The notes under the pieces were generated by a model. The model searched no databases and was not told where the DNA came from. It was given only the letters and a program-made list of their open reading frames with translations. A stretch of 64,000 nucleotides of DNA, taken from NCBI RefSeq assembly GCF_004362405.1, contig NZ_SNXE01000006.1:62001-126000 (forward strand), in the 5' to 3' direction. Each line of letters starts with the position of its first letter. The first letter of the stretch is position 1. Positions 40,070-48,676 of the stretch are shown here, piece by piece. This DNA is from Roseateles asaccharophilus. Its GTDB lineage: Bacteria; Pseudomonadota; Gammaproteobacteria; Burkholderiales; Burkholderiaceae_C. A program made the translations under genes and the position numbers.

Positions 40070-40719
40070 ACGCCAAGCTGCGCCTGTCCAGCCTGCAGGA
40101 CCTCAAGGCCTTGCAGCGCGAACTGCAGCTGGCCCGCCGTCTGGCCGAGGAAGAGGCCGAACGCCGCGCCGCCCAGGCCCGGCTGCTGGCGCAGGAACAG
40201 CGTGCCTTCGAGCTGGCCGTGGGCGCGGTGACTGCGCTCAAGCCTCAGCACCGCGAGCGCGTGGAGCACCAGCGCCCCCTGCCCGCGCCCGAACCCCTGC
40301 AGCGCGAGGCGGATGAGCGTGCGGCCCTGCTGCAGGCCCTGTCGGACGACTTCGATGTGGACTCCCTGCTGGAGACCGACGAGACCCTCTCCTTCCGTCG
40401 CCCCGAGATCGGGCCCGACACCGTGAGGAAGCTGCGCCGCGGTCACTGGGCCCTGCAGGCCCAGATCGATCTGCACGGCCTGCGCCGCGACCAGGCGCGC
40501 GAGGCTCTGGGGGGCTTTATTGCCGACAGTGCCAAGCGCGGCCTGCGCTGCGTGCGCGTGGTGCATGGCAAGGGCAATGGCTCGCCGGGCCGCGAGCCCG
40601 TGCTCAAGAGCCGGGTGCGGCGCTGGCTGGTGCAGAAGGCCGAGGTGCTGGCCTTTGTCCAGGCCCGCGCCAGCGATGGCGGCAGCGGCGCCCTGATGGT
40701 GCTCTTGCAGCCGCTCTGA
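40066..40719 (+). CDS. Smr-domain protein (MutS2 C-terminal-type nuclease domain)
   Basis: A 217-residue protein. The N-terminal 1-70 is a charged coiled-coil ([24 protein letters not shown]). The middle is linker and the C-terminal Smr domain (about 125-217) has [19 protein letters not shown] and [22 protein letters not shown] and HGKG are the Smr motifs associated with endonuclease activity. It starts at GTG 40066, overlapping the radC stop. The role is probably nucleic-acid cleavage, with unknown target. Confidence 0.9.
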   Translation: MNAKLRLSSLQDLKALQRELQLARRLAEEEAERRAAQARLLAQEQRAFELAVGAVTALKPQHRERVEHQRPLPAPEPLQREADERAALLQALSDDFDVDSLLETDETLSFRRPEIGPDTVRKLRRGHWALQAQIDLHGLRRDQAREALGGFIADSAKRGLRCVRVVHGKGNGSPGREPVLKSRVRRWLVQKAEVLAFVQARASDGGSGALMVLLQPL

Positions 40720-40729
40720 GCCTGGCGGC

Positions 40730-41143
40730 TCAGACGTTGCGCATCCAGTCGGCCGTGCCCATGAAGGATTCGCTCAGGCGGCGCTGCAGCTCGGGGTCGA
40801 GCTCGCACTCCGCCATGGCCTGCATCATGCAGGCCATCCACTGGTCGCGCTCGGCAATGCCGATGCGAAACGGCATGTGCCGCGCGCGCAGCCGGGGGTG
40901 GCCAAAGCGTTCGACAAAGTAATCGGGTCCGCCCAACCAGCCGCAGAGAAACCAGAAGAGCTTGTCACGCGAGCCCTCGGTGCTGCTGGGATGCAGGGCC
41001 CGCAGCTCGGCATAGGCCGGCTCCAGGTCCATCAGATCGTAGAAACGGTCCACCAGGGTGCGCACCGCGGCCTCGCCCCCCACCCATTGATAGGCCGTGG
41101 TGACACCGGCCGGCACGCCGGTCTTGCTGTCCTGCTGTGTCAT
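40730..41143 (-). CDS. Group II truncated hemoglobin
   Basis: A 137-residue trHbO-type globin. The proximal heme His is H89 in RLRARHMPFRIG, the G8 Trp is W102 in RDQWMACM, and VDRFYDLMDLEP covers helix B with the B10 Tyr region. Likely handles O2, NO or peroxide in the cytoplasm. It is 13 bases downstream of the FlhG-like gene on the same strand, so it may be co-transcribed with flhG and the diguanylate cyclase. Confidence 0.9.
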   Translation of the reverse strand: MTQQDSKTGVPAGVTTAYQWVGGEAAVRTLVDRFYDLMDLEPAYAELRALHPSSTEGSRDKLFWFLCGWLGGPDYFVERFGHPRLRARHMPFRIGIAERDQWMACMMQAMAECELDPELQRRLSESFMGTADWMRNV

Positions 41144-41156
41144 GCCGAATCGGCTT

Positions 41157-41951
41157 TCAGCTCAGCAGGCGGGCGGCCAGCGCCTTGATGCCCTGGGCGG
41201 CATCGCTGCCCGGATAGTTTTCCAGCAGCAGATGGCGCTTGAGTACGGCCTGGCGCACCGACACATCGGAACGAACCTCGCCCATCAGGTCCAGCCTGAA
41301 TGGCTGACCCGAGCCCACGAAGCGCTGCAGCACCTGCTGCAGCTGCCCGCAGATCAGCTTGCCCTCACCGGGTCGACCCGCCTGATTGACCAGCAAGCCC
41401 ACCTGGCGCCGCCCCTGCTGGGTGGCCAGCACCTTGATGGTGGCGTAGGCATCGGTCAGCGAGGTGGGTTCGGGCGTGGCCACCACCAACACGTCCTGGG
41501 CCATGGCCACGGCAAACAGCACCACATCCGAGATGCCGGCGCCGGTGTCCAGCAGCACCCAGTCAAAGCGCGGTTTGACCTGTTCAATGATGCTCAGCAG
41601 CTTGTCGCGCACCTCGGGCGTGAGGCGGGAATACTCGACCATGCCCGAGCCGGCCAGCAGCACCGAGAAACCGCCCGGCGCAGGCAGGATGGCCTGGTCC
41701 AGCGTGGCCTTGTCGGTGAAGACATCGTGCAGGGTCAGCTTGGGATGCAGGTTCAGCACCACATCCAGATTGGCCAGACCCAGATCGGCATCCAGCACCA
41801 GCACGCGCTGGCCCTGGGCCGCCAAGGCGGCCGCCAGATTGGCCGTGACAAAAGTCTTGCCCACGCCCCCCTTCCCGCTTGTGACGGCCAGCGTGCGGGC
41901 GCCCGCACGCGGCCGCGCAGGGGATGCAGCAGGAGCAGTTGTTGTACTCAT
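41157..41951 (-). CDS. flhG: MinD/ParA-family ATPase, FlhG (FleN)-like
   Basis: A 264-residue deviant-Walker ATPase. The P-loop is VTSGKGGVGKTFVTANLAAAL and switch regions are LDADLGLANLDVVLNLHP and LLDTGAGISD. The DADLGLANLD form is typical of FlhG/FleN, which limits flagellar number and works with FlhF. No flhF or fliA adjoins it here. It overlaps a diguanylate cyclase gene by four bases. FleN proteins can antagonise c-di-GMP-binding FleQ-type activators, which suits the pairing; this link is inference. Confidence 0.85.
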   Translation of the reverse strand: MSTTTAPAASPARPRAGARTLAVTSGKGGVGKTFVTANLAAALAAQGQRVLVLDADLGLANLDVVLNLHPKLTLHDVFTDKATLDQAILPAPGGFSVLLAGSGMVEYSRLTPEVRDKLLSIIEQVKPRFDWVLLDTGAGISDVVLFAVAMAQDVLVVATPEPTSLTDAYATIKVLATQQGRRQVGLLVNQAGRPGEGKLICGQLQQVLQRFVGSGQPFRLDLMGEVRSDVSVRQAVLKRHLLLENYPGSDAAQGIKALAARLLS

Positions 41952-42682
41952 TCACTATCCTGTTGCGTTACAGCAAACAACATGCCTCTCTCCTCCGCGC
42001 TGACCAGAGAGTCGACGTGAGGTTCCAGACAGGCGCGGTTGCGACCCTCGGCCTTGGCGCGGTAGAGCTGGCGATCGGCCCGCTCAATCCACAGCAAGGG
42101 CGAAGACCTCACCCACTGAGGCGCGAAAGCGCCTCCCAAGCTCACGGTGACCTGGAGCTGCTGCCCCGGCGACACCTCAAGCCTTTGATCAGCCACCCGC
42201 TCACGCAGACGCTCCGCCACGGTCGCACCGTAGCTGTGCGGGCAATTGGGCAGGATGATGGCGAACTCCTCGCCCCCCACGCGAGCCACCGTATCCATGG
42301 GACGCACGGTCTGGCTGATGGCGCGCGCCACCGCCTGAATGACCAGATCGCCAGCGGAATGACCATAGGTGTCATTGACCGCCTTGAAATGATCGATATC
42401 CAGCATCAGCAGCAAAGCCGGTTCGCCCGAGCGCGCCACACGGTCCACCTCGCGGGCCAGAGCCATCTCGAAGCTGCGGCGGTTGGACAGGCCCGTCAAA
42501 GCGTCCTTGCTCGACAGGTCGCACAAGGCGTCCAGCACGCCCTGCAGCCAGACCTGGCTGTAGGGCTCGGCTTCGGGCAGAAGCGCGCCGGCCTGCTGTA
42601 GCAGTTGCAAGGCCGACTCCAGCTGCAAGGAACGGGCGTCGATCGGCAAAGGGGGTGTAGACGTGGTATCCAAGGCGCTCAT
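41948..42682 (-). CDS. Diguanylate cyclase (GGDEF, with inhibitory site)
   Basis: A 244-residue cytoplasmic enzyme making c-di-GMP. The N-terminal 60 residues form an uncharacterised helical region. The GGDEF domain (about 58-225) has KDALTGLSNRRSFEM, MLDIDHFKAVNDTYGHSAGD, the active site GGEEF at 136-140 and the product-inhibition motif RPMD at 127-130, five residues before it. All catalytic positions are intact. The stop overlaps the flhG start by four bases. No sensory or membrane domain is seen. Confidence 0.92.
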   Translation of the reverse strand: MSALDTTSTPPLPIDARSLQLESALQLLQQAGALLPEAEPYSQVWLQGVLDALCDLSSKDALTGLSNRRSFEMALAREVDRVARSGEPALLLMLDIDHFKAVNDTYGHSAGDLVIQAVARAISQTVRPMDTVARVGGEEFAIILPNCPHSYGATVAERLRERVADQRLEVSPGQQLQVTVSLGGAFAPQWVRSSPLLWIERADRQLYRAKAEGRNRACLEPHVDSLVSAEERGMLFAVTQQDSE

Positions 42683-42764
42683 GGAGGGAGTCCGGCCAGT
42701 CTAGCAGCGAGCAAGTGGGGGCAAGCCGAGAAAAAAGACCAGCACATGCCACCCACTTCGCACT

Positions 42765-42801
42765 ATCTTGCGCCACAAGGCCACAGACACTGGCGCAAGA
42801 T
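42765..42801. repeat. Perfect 11-base inverted repeat between cyclase gene and cheR
   Basis: ATCTTGCGCCA (42765-42775) and TGGCGCAAGAT (42791-42801) are perfect complements separated by 15 bases. They lie in the 193-base divergent spacer (42683-42875), 75 bases before cheR. No T-run follows on either strand. It may be an operator for the che or cyclase genes. Nothing else recognisable is in this spacer. Confidence 0.6.
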
Positions 42802-42875
42802 GCAAAATCAAGGTCAATCCGCTTGACGCCGCGGTCCCATCCCCACGACCATCATCGAACAACGCGCAAAAAAAC

Positions 42876-43709
42876 ATGGCTGGCACTGAATCCATCGACC
42901 ACGAGTTCAGCTTCAGCCGTGCGGACTTCGACCGCGTGCGCCAGCTGATCTACCGCCACGCCGGCATCAGCCTGCACGAGGGCAAGCACGCCATGGTCTA
43001 CAGCCGGCTCTCGCGACGCTTGCGCGACACCGGACACCGCAGCTTTGCAAACTACCTGCAGTGGCTGGAGTCCACCACGGGCGCAGAGGCCGAGCAGGAG
43101 TGGCAGGAGTTCGTCAACTGCCTGACGACCAACCTGACCTCCTTCTTCCGCGAGGAGCACCACTTCCACGCACTGGCCGATGACCTCAAGCCCCTGGCTG
43201 GCAAGCCGGTGCGCATCTGGTGCTGCGCCGCCTCCACCGGCGAGGAGCCCTACTCCATCGCCATGACCTGCCACGAGGCCCTGGGCGGCAGCGCCTCGGT
43301 GCAAATCGTCTCCAGCGACATCGACACCAATGTGCTCAATACCGCGCGTCGCGGGGTCTACAGCGCCGATGCGCGCGGCCTCTCGCAGCAGCGTCTGAAG
43401 AGCTATTTCATGCGCGGCACCGGGGCGAACGCCGGCCGCATCAAGGTCAAGCCCGAGCTGCAGCGCTGGATTGAGTTCCGCACACTCAACCTCATGGATC
43501 AGCAGTGGTCCCTGGGTGATCCCTTTCAGATCGTGTTCTGCCGCAACGTCATGATCTATTTCGACGCCCCCACCCAGCGCAAGGTGCTGGAACGCATCCA
43601 CCGTGTCATGAAACCGCACGGCCTGCTCTTCGTCGGCCATTCCGAGAACTTCACCGAGTCGCGCGACCTGTTCAGGCTGCGCGGCAAGACGATCTACGAG
43701 AAGGTCTGA
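42876..43709 (+). CDS. cheR: Chemotaxis receptor methyltransferase
   Basis: S-adenosylmethionine-dependent methyltransferase acting on glutamates of chemoreceptors. It is 277 residues. The N-terminal helical domain (LIYRHAGISLHEGKHAMVYSR, CLTTNLTSFFREEHHF) precedes the SAM-binding domain with IWCCAASTGEEPYSIAM, IVSSDIDTNVLNTARRGVYS and FCRNVMIYFDAPTQRKVLE. ATG at 42876; the open frame reaches upstream to 42768 without similarity. First of cheR-cheD-cheB. No cheA or cheW in the window. Confidence 0.95.
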   Translation: MAGTESIDHEFSFSRADFDRVRQLIYRHAGISLHEGKHAMVYSRLSRRLRDTGHRSFANYLQWLESTTGAEAEQEWQEFVNCLTTNLTSFFREEHHFHALADDLKPLAGKPVRIWCCAASTGEEPYSIAMTCHEALGGSASVQIVSSDIDTNVLNTARRGVYSADARGLSQQRLKSYFMRGTGANAGRIKVKPELQRWIEFRTLNLMDQQWSLGDPFQIVFCRNVMIYFDAPTQRKVLERIHRVMKPHGLLFVGHSENFTESRDLFRLRGKTIYEKV

Positions 43710-43753
43710 GCCGTCCCAACGTCCAACACACCGACGAAAGCCTGAACCACCTC

Positions 43754-44425
43754 ATGACTACGTCCCCGCCCCCAGCCAGCCAGTCCGGCCTGAGTCTCAG
43801 CAGCGGCGCCGGCGCTGCACGGGTCGCACAGCTCAAGGCCCAGGCGCGCAAGGCCGGCGAGGCCTCGTTCTTCTTTTATGACGCGCACTTCAAAAATGCC
43901 GCCGTCAAGGTGTTGCCCGGTGAGTACTTCGTGGACAACGAAGACCTGCTGGTCATGACCACCCTGGGCTCCTGCATTGCCGCCTGCCTCTGGGATCGCC
44001 AAGCGCAGGTCGGCGGCATGAACCACTTCATGCTGCCCGAGGGCACGGGCGACTCCGGTCGCTATGGCTCCTATGCCATGGAACTTCTGATCAACGAGAT
44101 GATGAAGCGCGGCGCCTCCAAGAGCCGCATGGAAGCCAAGATCTTTGGCGGTGGCGCCGTGATCGCGGGCATGAACACGATCAATGTGGGCGAGCGCAAC
44201 ACCAACTTCGTGATGGACTTTCTGAAGCTGGAGCGCATCCCCGTGGTATCCAAGGACGTGCTGGATGTCTATCCACGCAAGGTCTGTTTTCTGCCGCACA
44301 GCGGCAAGGCCATGGTCAAGCGCTTGGCCCCGACAAATACCGAAGCCCTGATCCAGCAGGATCGCAGCGCGGCCCAGAAGGCCCAGCCGGTGGTCGCCAC
44401 AGGCGGCTCCATCGACCTGTTCTAA
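43754..44425 (+). CDS. cheD: Chemoreceptor glutamine deamidase
   Basis: Deamidates glutamines of chemoreceptors to methylatable glutamates. The 223-residue protein carries the catalytic Cys74 in [13 protein letters not shown] and His91 in [11 protein letters not shown], followed by the conserved [13 protein letters not shown] block. The N-terminal 25 residues are Ser/Pro-rich linker. It lies 44 bases after cheR and 29 before cheB. Confidence 0.95.
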   Translation: MTTSPPPASQSGLSLSSGAGAARVAQLKAQARKAGEASFFFYDAHFKNAAVKVLPGEYFVDNEDLLVMTTLGSCIAACLWDRQAQVGGMNHFMLPEGTGDSGRYGSYAMELLINEMMKRGASKSRMEAKIFGGGAVIAGMNTINVGERNTNFVMDFLKLERIPVVSKDVLDVYPRKVCFLPHSGKAMVKRLAPTNTEALIQQDRSAAQKAQPVVATGGSIDLF

Positions 44426-44454
44426 GGCGGCGCCCGTTTTCTGGAGTAGTGAAG

Positions 44455-45549
44455 ATGTCAAAGACCAAAGTCGTGGTGGTGGACGATTCGGCCCTGGTGC
44501 GCTCAATCCTGACCGAGATCATCAACCGTCAACCCGATATGCAGTGCATAGGCGCCGCGGCCGACCCCCTGGCCGCCCGCGAAATGATCCGCACGCTGAA
44601 TCCCGACGTGATCACGCTGGACGTGGAGATGCCCAAGATGGACGGGCTGGATTTCCTCTCGCGCCTGATGCGACTGCGCCCCATGCCCGTGGTCATGGTG
44701 TCCACGCTGACCGAGCGTGGCGCCGAGGTCACGCTCAAGGCCCTGGAGCTGGGAGCCGTGGACTTTGTGGCCAAACCCAAGATCGGGGTGGCCGACGGCA
44801 TCCGGGGCCTGGCCCAGGACATCACGGACAAGATACGCATCGCCTCCAAGGCGCATATCCGACGCGCGCCCGCCCCGACTCCGGCACCGGCCGCCGGTGG
44901 CGCACCGGCGCCGGCCAAGCCTGTCAGCGTGGCCAGCATCGGCCGCCTGTCCACCGAGAAGATCATCTTCATCGGGGCCTCCACCGGCGGCACCGAAGCG
45001 ACCAAGGACGTGCTGGTGAACCTGCCGGCGGACTGCCCGGCCGTCGTCATCACCCAGCACATGCCGCCGGGCTTCACCAAGAGCTATGCGGCGCGGCTGG
45101 ACGGCCTGTGCAAGATCCGCGTCAAGGAAGCCCAGGACGGCGAGCGCATCCTGCCCGGCCACGGCTATATCGCGCCGGGCGGCATGCATCTGAGCGTGGA
45201 GCGCTCGGGCGCCAACTACATTGCCCGCGTGCAGGACGGTGAGCCCGTGAACCGCCACAAGCCCTCCGTCGAGGTCTTGTTCAATTCAGCCGCCCGTGTG
45301 GTGGGCCCCAATGCCCTGGGCATCATGCTCACCGGCATGGGCGCCGATGGCGCCAAGGCCATGAAGGGCATGAAGGACGCAGGCTCCTACAACTTTGTTC
45401 AAGACGAGGCCAGCTGCGTGGTCTTCGGCATGCCGCGGGAGGCGATCGCCGCAGGCGCCGCTGACGAAGTGCTGCCGCTGTCCCAGATCGCACCGCGCCT
45501 CATTGAGCGCCTGCGCAGCACCGCAGGCATGTCACTCAACCGCGTCTGA
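44455..45549 (+). CDS. cheB: Chemotaxis response regulator methylesterase
   Basis: A 364-residue enzyme removing methyl groups from chemoreceptors. The receiver domain (1-120) has [16 protein letters not shown] and the phosphoacceptor Asp56 in [15 protein letters not shown]. An Ala/Pro linker (about 145-165) leads to the esterase domain with catalytic Ser in [11 protein letters not shown], His in [18 protein letters not shown] and Asp in [15 protein letters not shown] at 44455 has GGAG eight bases upstream; the in-frame GTG at 44449 is less well placed. Confidence 0.96.
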   Translation: MSKTKVVVVDDSALVRSILTEIINRQPDMQCIGAAADPLAAREMIRTLNPDVITLDVEMPKMDGLDFLSRLMRLRPMPVVMVSTLTERGAEVTLKALELGAVDFVAKPKIGVADGIRGLAQDITDKIRIASKAHIRRAPAPTPAPAAGGAPAPAKPVSVASIGRLSTEKIIFIGASTGGTEATKDVLVNLPADCPAVVITQHMPPGFTKSYAARLDGLCKIRVKEAQDGERILPGHGYIAPGGMHLSVERSGANYIARVQDGEPVNRHKPSVEVLFNSAARVVGPNALGIMLTGMGADGAKAMKGMKDAGSYNFVQDEASCVVFGMPREAIAAGAADEVLPLSQIAPRLIERLRSTAGMSLNRV

Positions 45550-45564
45550 CGCGGAACGCCGGGA

Positions 45565-45580
45565 CGTGACATAGCTCACG
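45565..45580. promoter_or_regulatory. CRP/FNR-type dyad before the EAL-GGDEF gene
   Basis: CGTGA-CATAGC-TCACG is a perfect dyad matching the GTGA-N6-TCAC core recognised by CRP-family regulators. It is nested in a wider dyad CGGAAC/GTTCCG (45552-45557 and 45581-45586). It lies 86 bases before the next ATG and 16 bases after cheB. The wider dyad could alternatively be a weak hairpin after cheB. Confidence 0.5.
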
Positions 45581-45665
45581 GTTCCGGCTACTGGCATCCG
45601 GACTGCCTCCGGCCTGTCATCTGGGAGCGGCAAGCTGCGCGCCTGCGAACCGCACGCCCGCCGCC

Positions 45666-47447
45666 ATGAACGCCCCGCTCCCCCTGCACTGCCTGCCCCC
45701 GCTGCGTGCGCAGACCTTGATCCAGCACGAGTTGCTGAGCACCTTGTTTCAGCCCATCATGCGCTTGGACAAGGGAGAAATCTACGGCCACGAAGCCCTG
45801 GTCCGAGGTCCTTCGGGCAGTCCCCTGGAGTTTCCCGACGCCCTCTTCGCCGCCGGGCGCCGCGAAGGCCTGAGTGCAGAGTTGGAAATGCACTGCGCGC
45901 TGCAGGCCTTGCGCGACTGGTCGGCCCAGGAGCTGCCGGGCAAGCTTCTCCTGAACATGAGTGCCTCGGCGCTGGCGCATGCCAGTGCGCCCTCCCAGTG
46001 GGCGCGGGGCCTGGAGACCTTGCGGGAGCTGAGGATCGCGCCCAGCTCTCTGGTGATCGAGCTCACCGAACACGAACGCGTTGCCGATATCGAAGGGCTG
46101 CGGCGCACCCTGGCGGGGCTGCGGCAGCACGGGGTTGGCATTGCCCTGGACGACTTCGGAGACGGACGCTCTTCCCTGCGCCTGTGGTCCGAAATCCAGC
46201 CCGATCTGGTCAAGATCGACAAGTACTTCAGCCATGACCTGCCGGCTCATGCCGAGAAGCTGCAGACCTTCCGTGCCCTGCTCCAGCTGGCCGAGACCTT
46301 CGGCGCGCAGCTGGTGGCCGAGGGCATAGAAACTGCCGAGGAGCTGCGCGTGCTCCGCGACCTGGGCGTCAGCCACGGCCAGGGTTGGTTCCTGGGCCGC
46401 CCCACGGCAAGAGGTATCACCGTGCCGCCCGAGCCGGCCCTCGAAGTGCTGACCAGCAAGGACATCGCTGTGCTGCCCGAGCTGCGGCGCGCCGCGGCCA
46501 GCGGCGTCACGGCCGAGCGACTGGTTCTCAAGGCGCCGGCCGTCGCACAGGACTGCAGCCACGAACAGCTCTATCGCCTGTTCGAGGCCCATGAACAGCT
46601 TCACGCCGTGGCCGTGATCGACGAGGCGGAGCGCCCGGTTGCCCTGGTGGACCGCAGCCAGTTCATCGCCCGTTGGGCCAAGCCCTTCTTCAACGACCTC
46701 TACGGCAGGCGCGCCTGCACCCTCTTTGCCAACAGCACGCCGCTCATCGTCGATGCCGACACGGGCATCGAGGCCCTGACCTCGATACTGACCTCGACCG
46801 ATCAGCGCTATCTCAAGGAGGGATTCATCATCACGCGGCGCGGGCGCTACCTGGGCCTGGGTACGGGCGAGCAGCTGGTTCGCTCGGTGACGGAAGCGCG
46901 CATCGAGGCTGCCAGGCACGCCAACCCCCTGACCTTCCTGCCGGGCAATATTCCACTGAGCCAGCACATCGACCGCCTGATCGCCAGCGGCCGCAGCTTT
47001 GTGGCGGCCTATGCCGACCTGAACCACTTCAAGCCCTTCAACGACGAGTACGGCTACTGGCGCGGCGACGAGATGATCCGCCTGCTCGCCAGGGTCACCA
47101 GCAGCCACTGCGACAGCCAGCGCGATTTCGTGGGCCATGTGGGCGGCGACGACTTTGTCGTGCTGTTCCAGAGCGAGGACTGGGAACGGCGCTGCGAGGA
47201 CATCGTGGTGCGCTTCAACGAACTGGCCCGCAGCCTCTTCGATCCCGAGGCCCTGCAAGCCGGCGGCATCCTGGCGGAGGACCGCCACGGCGAGCGCCGC
47301 TTCCATCCCTGCACCACTCTGTCCATCGGTGCGGTGCGGGTGGCACCGGGCAGCCTGAGCCGCCCTGAAGAAGTCGCCAGCGCCGCCGCTGCCGCCAAGC
47401 GCCATGCCAAGCATGGCCGGCTCAGCATCTATGTGATGGAAGCCTGA
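45666..47447 (+). CDS. c-di-GMP signalling protein: EAL, CBS pair, degenerate-type GGDEF
   Basis: A 593-residue cytoplasmic protein. The EAL phosphodiesterase domain (about 15-260) keeps the residues needed for activity: HEALVRG (E43), LLNMSASAL (Asn), VIELTEHE (Glu), IALDDFGDG (Asp pair), LVKIDKYF (Lys) and LVAEGIET (Glu). The middle (about 270-400) resembles a CBS-domain pair (VAVIDEAERPVALVDRSQF; KEGFIITRRGRYLGLGTGEQL). The C-terminal GGDEF domain has AYADLNHFKPFNDEYGYWRGDE and GGDDF at 493-497, where Asp replaces the usual catalytic Glu, and no RxxD site. It is therefore most likely a phosphodiesterase with a regulatory GTP-binding GGDEF. Convergent with hemW. Confidence 0.9.
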   Translation: MNAPLPLHCLPPLRAQTLIQHELLSTLFQPIMRLDKGEIYGHEALVRGPSGSPLEFPDALFAAGRREGLSAELEMHCALQALRDWSAQELPGKLLLNMSASALAHASAPSQWARGLETLRELRIAPSSLVIELTEHERVADIEGLRRTLAGLRQHGVGIALDDFGDGRSSLRLWSEIQPDLVKIDKYFSHDLPAHAEKLQTFRALLQLAETFGAQLVAEGIETAEELRVLRDLGVSHGQGWFLGRPTARGITVPPEPALEVLTSKDIAVLPELRRAAASGVTAERLVLKAPAVAQDCSHEQLYRLFEAHEQLHAVAVIDEAERPVALVDRSQFIARWAKPFFNDLYGRRACTLFANSTPLIVDADTGIEALTSILTSTDQRYLKEGFIITRRGRYLGLGTGEQLVRSVTEARIEAARHANPLTFLPGNIPLSQHIDRLIASGRSFVAAYADLNHFKPFNDEYGYWRGDEMIRLLARVTSSHCDSQRDFVGHVGGDDFVVLFQSEDWERRCEDIVVRFNELARSLFDPEALQAGGILAEDRHGERRFHPCTTLSIGAVRVAPGSLSRPEEVASAAAAAKRHAKHGRLSIYVMEA

Positions 47448-47450
47448 GCC

Positions 47451-48653
47451 TCACTCGGCCAGGAACAGGGACTGAAGGTCGCTGAGAAAGTCGAAGCCCA
47501 GGGGCGTGGGCGCTAGGCGGGTCGGGTCGGGCTGCAGCAGGCCCTTGGCGCGGGCGCGTTCCACGGCTGCATGGATGCTGCTGGCGCCCAGGCCGGTGCG
47601 CTCCAGATAGGTCAGCAGGGGCACACCGTCCTTCAGGCGCAGGGCATTGAGCATGAACTCGAAGGGCAGCTCGGCCACACCCACCTCATGCTCGTTGGAC
47701 ACGGCCTGGCCCTCCTGGGCCTTGGCCATATAGGCGGCCGGCTCGCGCCAGCGCACCTGACGCAGGATGCGGTGGGCGAAGCTGAGCTTGCTGTGCGCGC
47801 CCGCGCCAATGCCTAGGTAGTCGCCAAACTGCCAGTAGTTCAGATTGTGGGCGCAGCGATGGCCAGGCCGGCCATAGGCCGAGACCTCGTAGCGCTCCAG
47901 ACCCGCGGCCGCGGTACGGGCCGTGATCAGGTCCAGCATCTCGCTGGCCAGGTCGGGGTCGGGCAGATGCTCGGGCGGCCGGCTCGCGAACATCGTGTTG
48001 GGCTCGATGGTCAGGTGATAGACCGAGAGATGCGGCGGCGCATAGGCCAGGGCCGTGTCCAGCTCCAGGGCCAGGTCTTGCAGGCCCTGGCCCGGCAGGG
48101 CGTACATCAGGTCGATATTGAAGGTCTCGAAGCAGCTCGCCGCCTCGCTCAGCGCGGCGCGGGCCTGTTCGCTGCTGTGCACCCGGCCCAGGCGCTTGAG
48201 CTGGGCATCGTCAAAGCTCTGCACCCCCACCGACAGGCGCGTGACGCCCGCCTCGCGGAAGCCCTTGAAGCGCTCGCGCTCAAAGGTGCCGGGGTTGGCC
48301 TCCAGCGTGATCTCGCAGTCCGCCTCCAGGCGCAGCCGCGCCCGCAGATCCGAGATCAGCTCGGCGATCTGCTCCGGCGCGAACAGGCTGGGCGTGCCGC
48401 CGCCAATGAAGATGCTCACCACCGTGCGCCCCCAGATCAGGGGCAGGGCCGCCTCCAGATCGGCTCGCAGGGCCGCCAGGTACTGGCGCGCCTGCTCGGC
48501 GGGCAGCTCGCGCCCCTCGCGCCACTCATGCGAGTTGAAGTCGCAGTAAGGGCATTTGCGCAGGCACCAGGGCAGGTGCACATAGAGGGACAGCGGGGGC
48601 AGCGCCGCCAGGCTCAACTGCCCGGGGCGCATAAGCTTGATGATCTCGGCCAT
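47451..48653 (-). CDS. hemW: HemW-type radical SAM heme chaperone
   Basis: A 400-residue radical SAM protein formerly annotated as oxygen-independent coproporphyrinogen oxidase. The cluster motif is CLRKCPYCDF (C30, C34, C37), then FIGGGTPSLFAPEQI, ITLEANPGTFE, RLSVGVQSFDDAQLKRLGRVH (in part) and the HemW heme-site motif HNLNYWQFGDYLGIGAGAHS (core HNLNYW). It lacks the extra N-terminal region of true HemN. The ATG at 48653 is chosen; the frame stays open upstream through rdgB without similarity. It follows rdgB by 23 bases. Confidence 0.92.
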   Translation of the reverse strand: MAEIIKLMRPGQLSLAALPPLSLYVHLPWCLRKCPYCDFNSHEWREGRELPAEQARQYLAALRADLEAALPLIWGRTVVSIFIGGGTPSLFAPEQIAELISDLRARLRLEADCEITLEANPGTFERERFKGFREAGVTRLSVGVQSFDDAQLKRLGRVHSSEQARAALSEAASCFETFNIDLMYALPGQGLQDLALELDTALAYAPPHLSVYHLTIEPNTMFASRPPEHLPDPDLASEMLDLITARTAAAGLERYEVSAYGRPGHRCAHNLNYWQFGDYLGIGAGAHSKLSFAHRILRQVRWREPAAYMAKAQEGQAVSNEHEVGVAELPFEFMLNALRLKDGVPLLTYLERTGLGASSIHAAVERARAKGLLQPDPTRLAPTPLGFDFLSDLQSLFLAE

Positions 48654-48676
48654 GGTGGGTACTGCGGGGGCCGGGC

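Noticed and set aside
42791-42805. Possible sigma54 promoter (TGGC...TGC) before cheR
   Set aside because: The GG to GC distance is eight bases instead of ten, and the sequence is better explained as the right arm of the inverted repeat.
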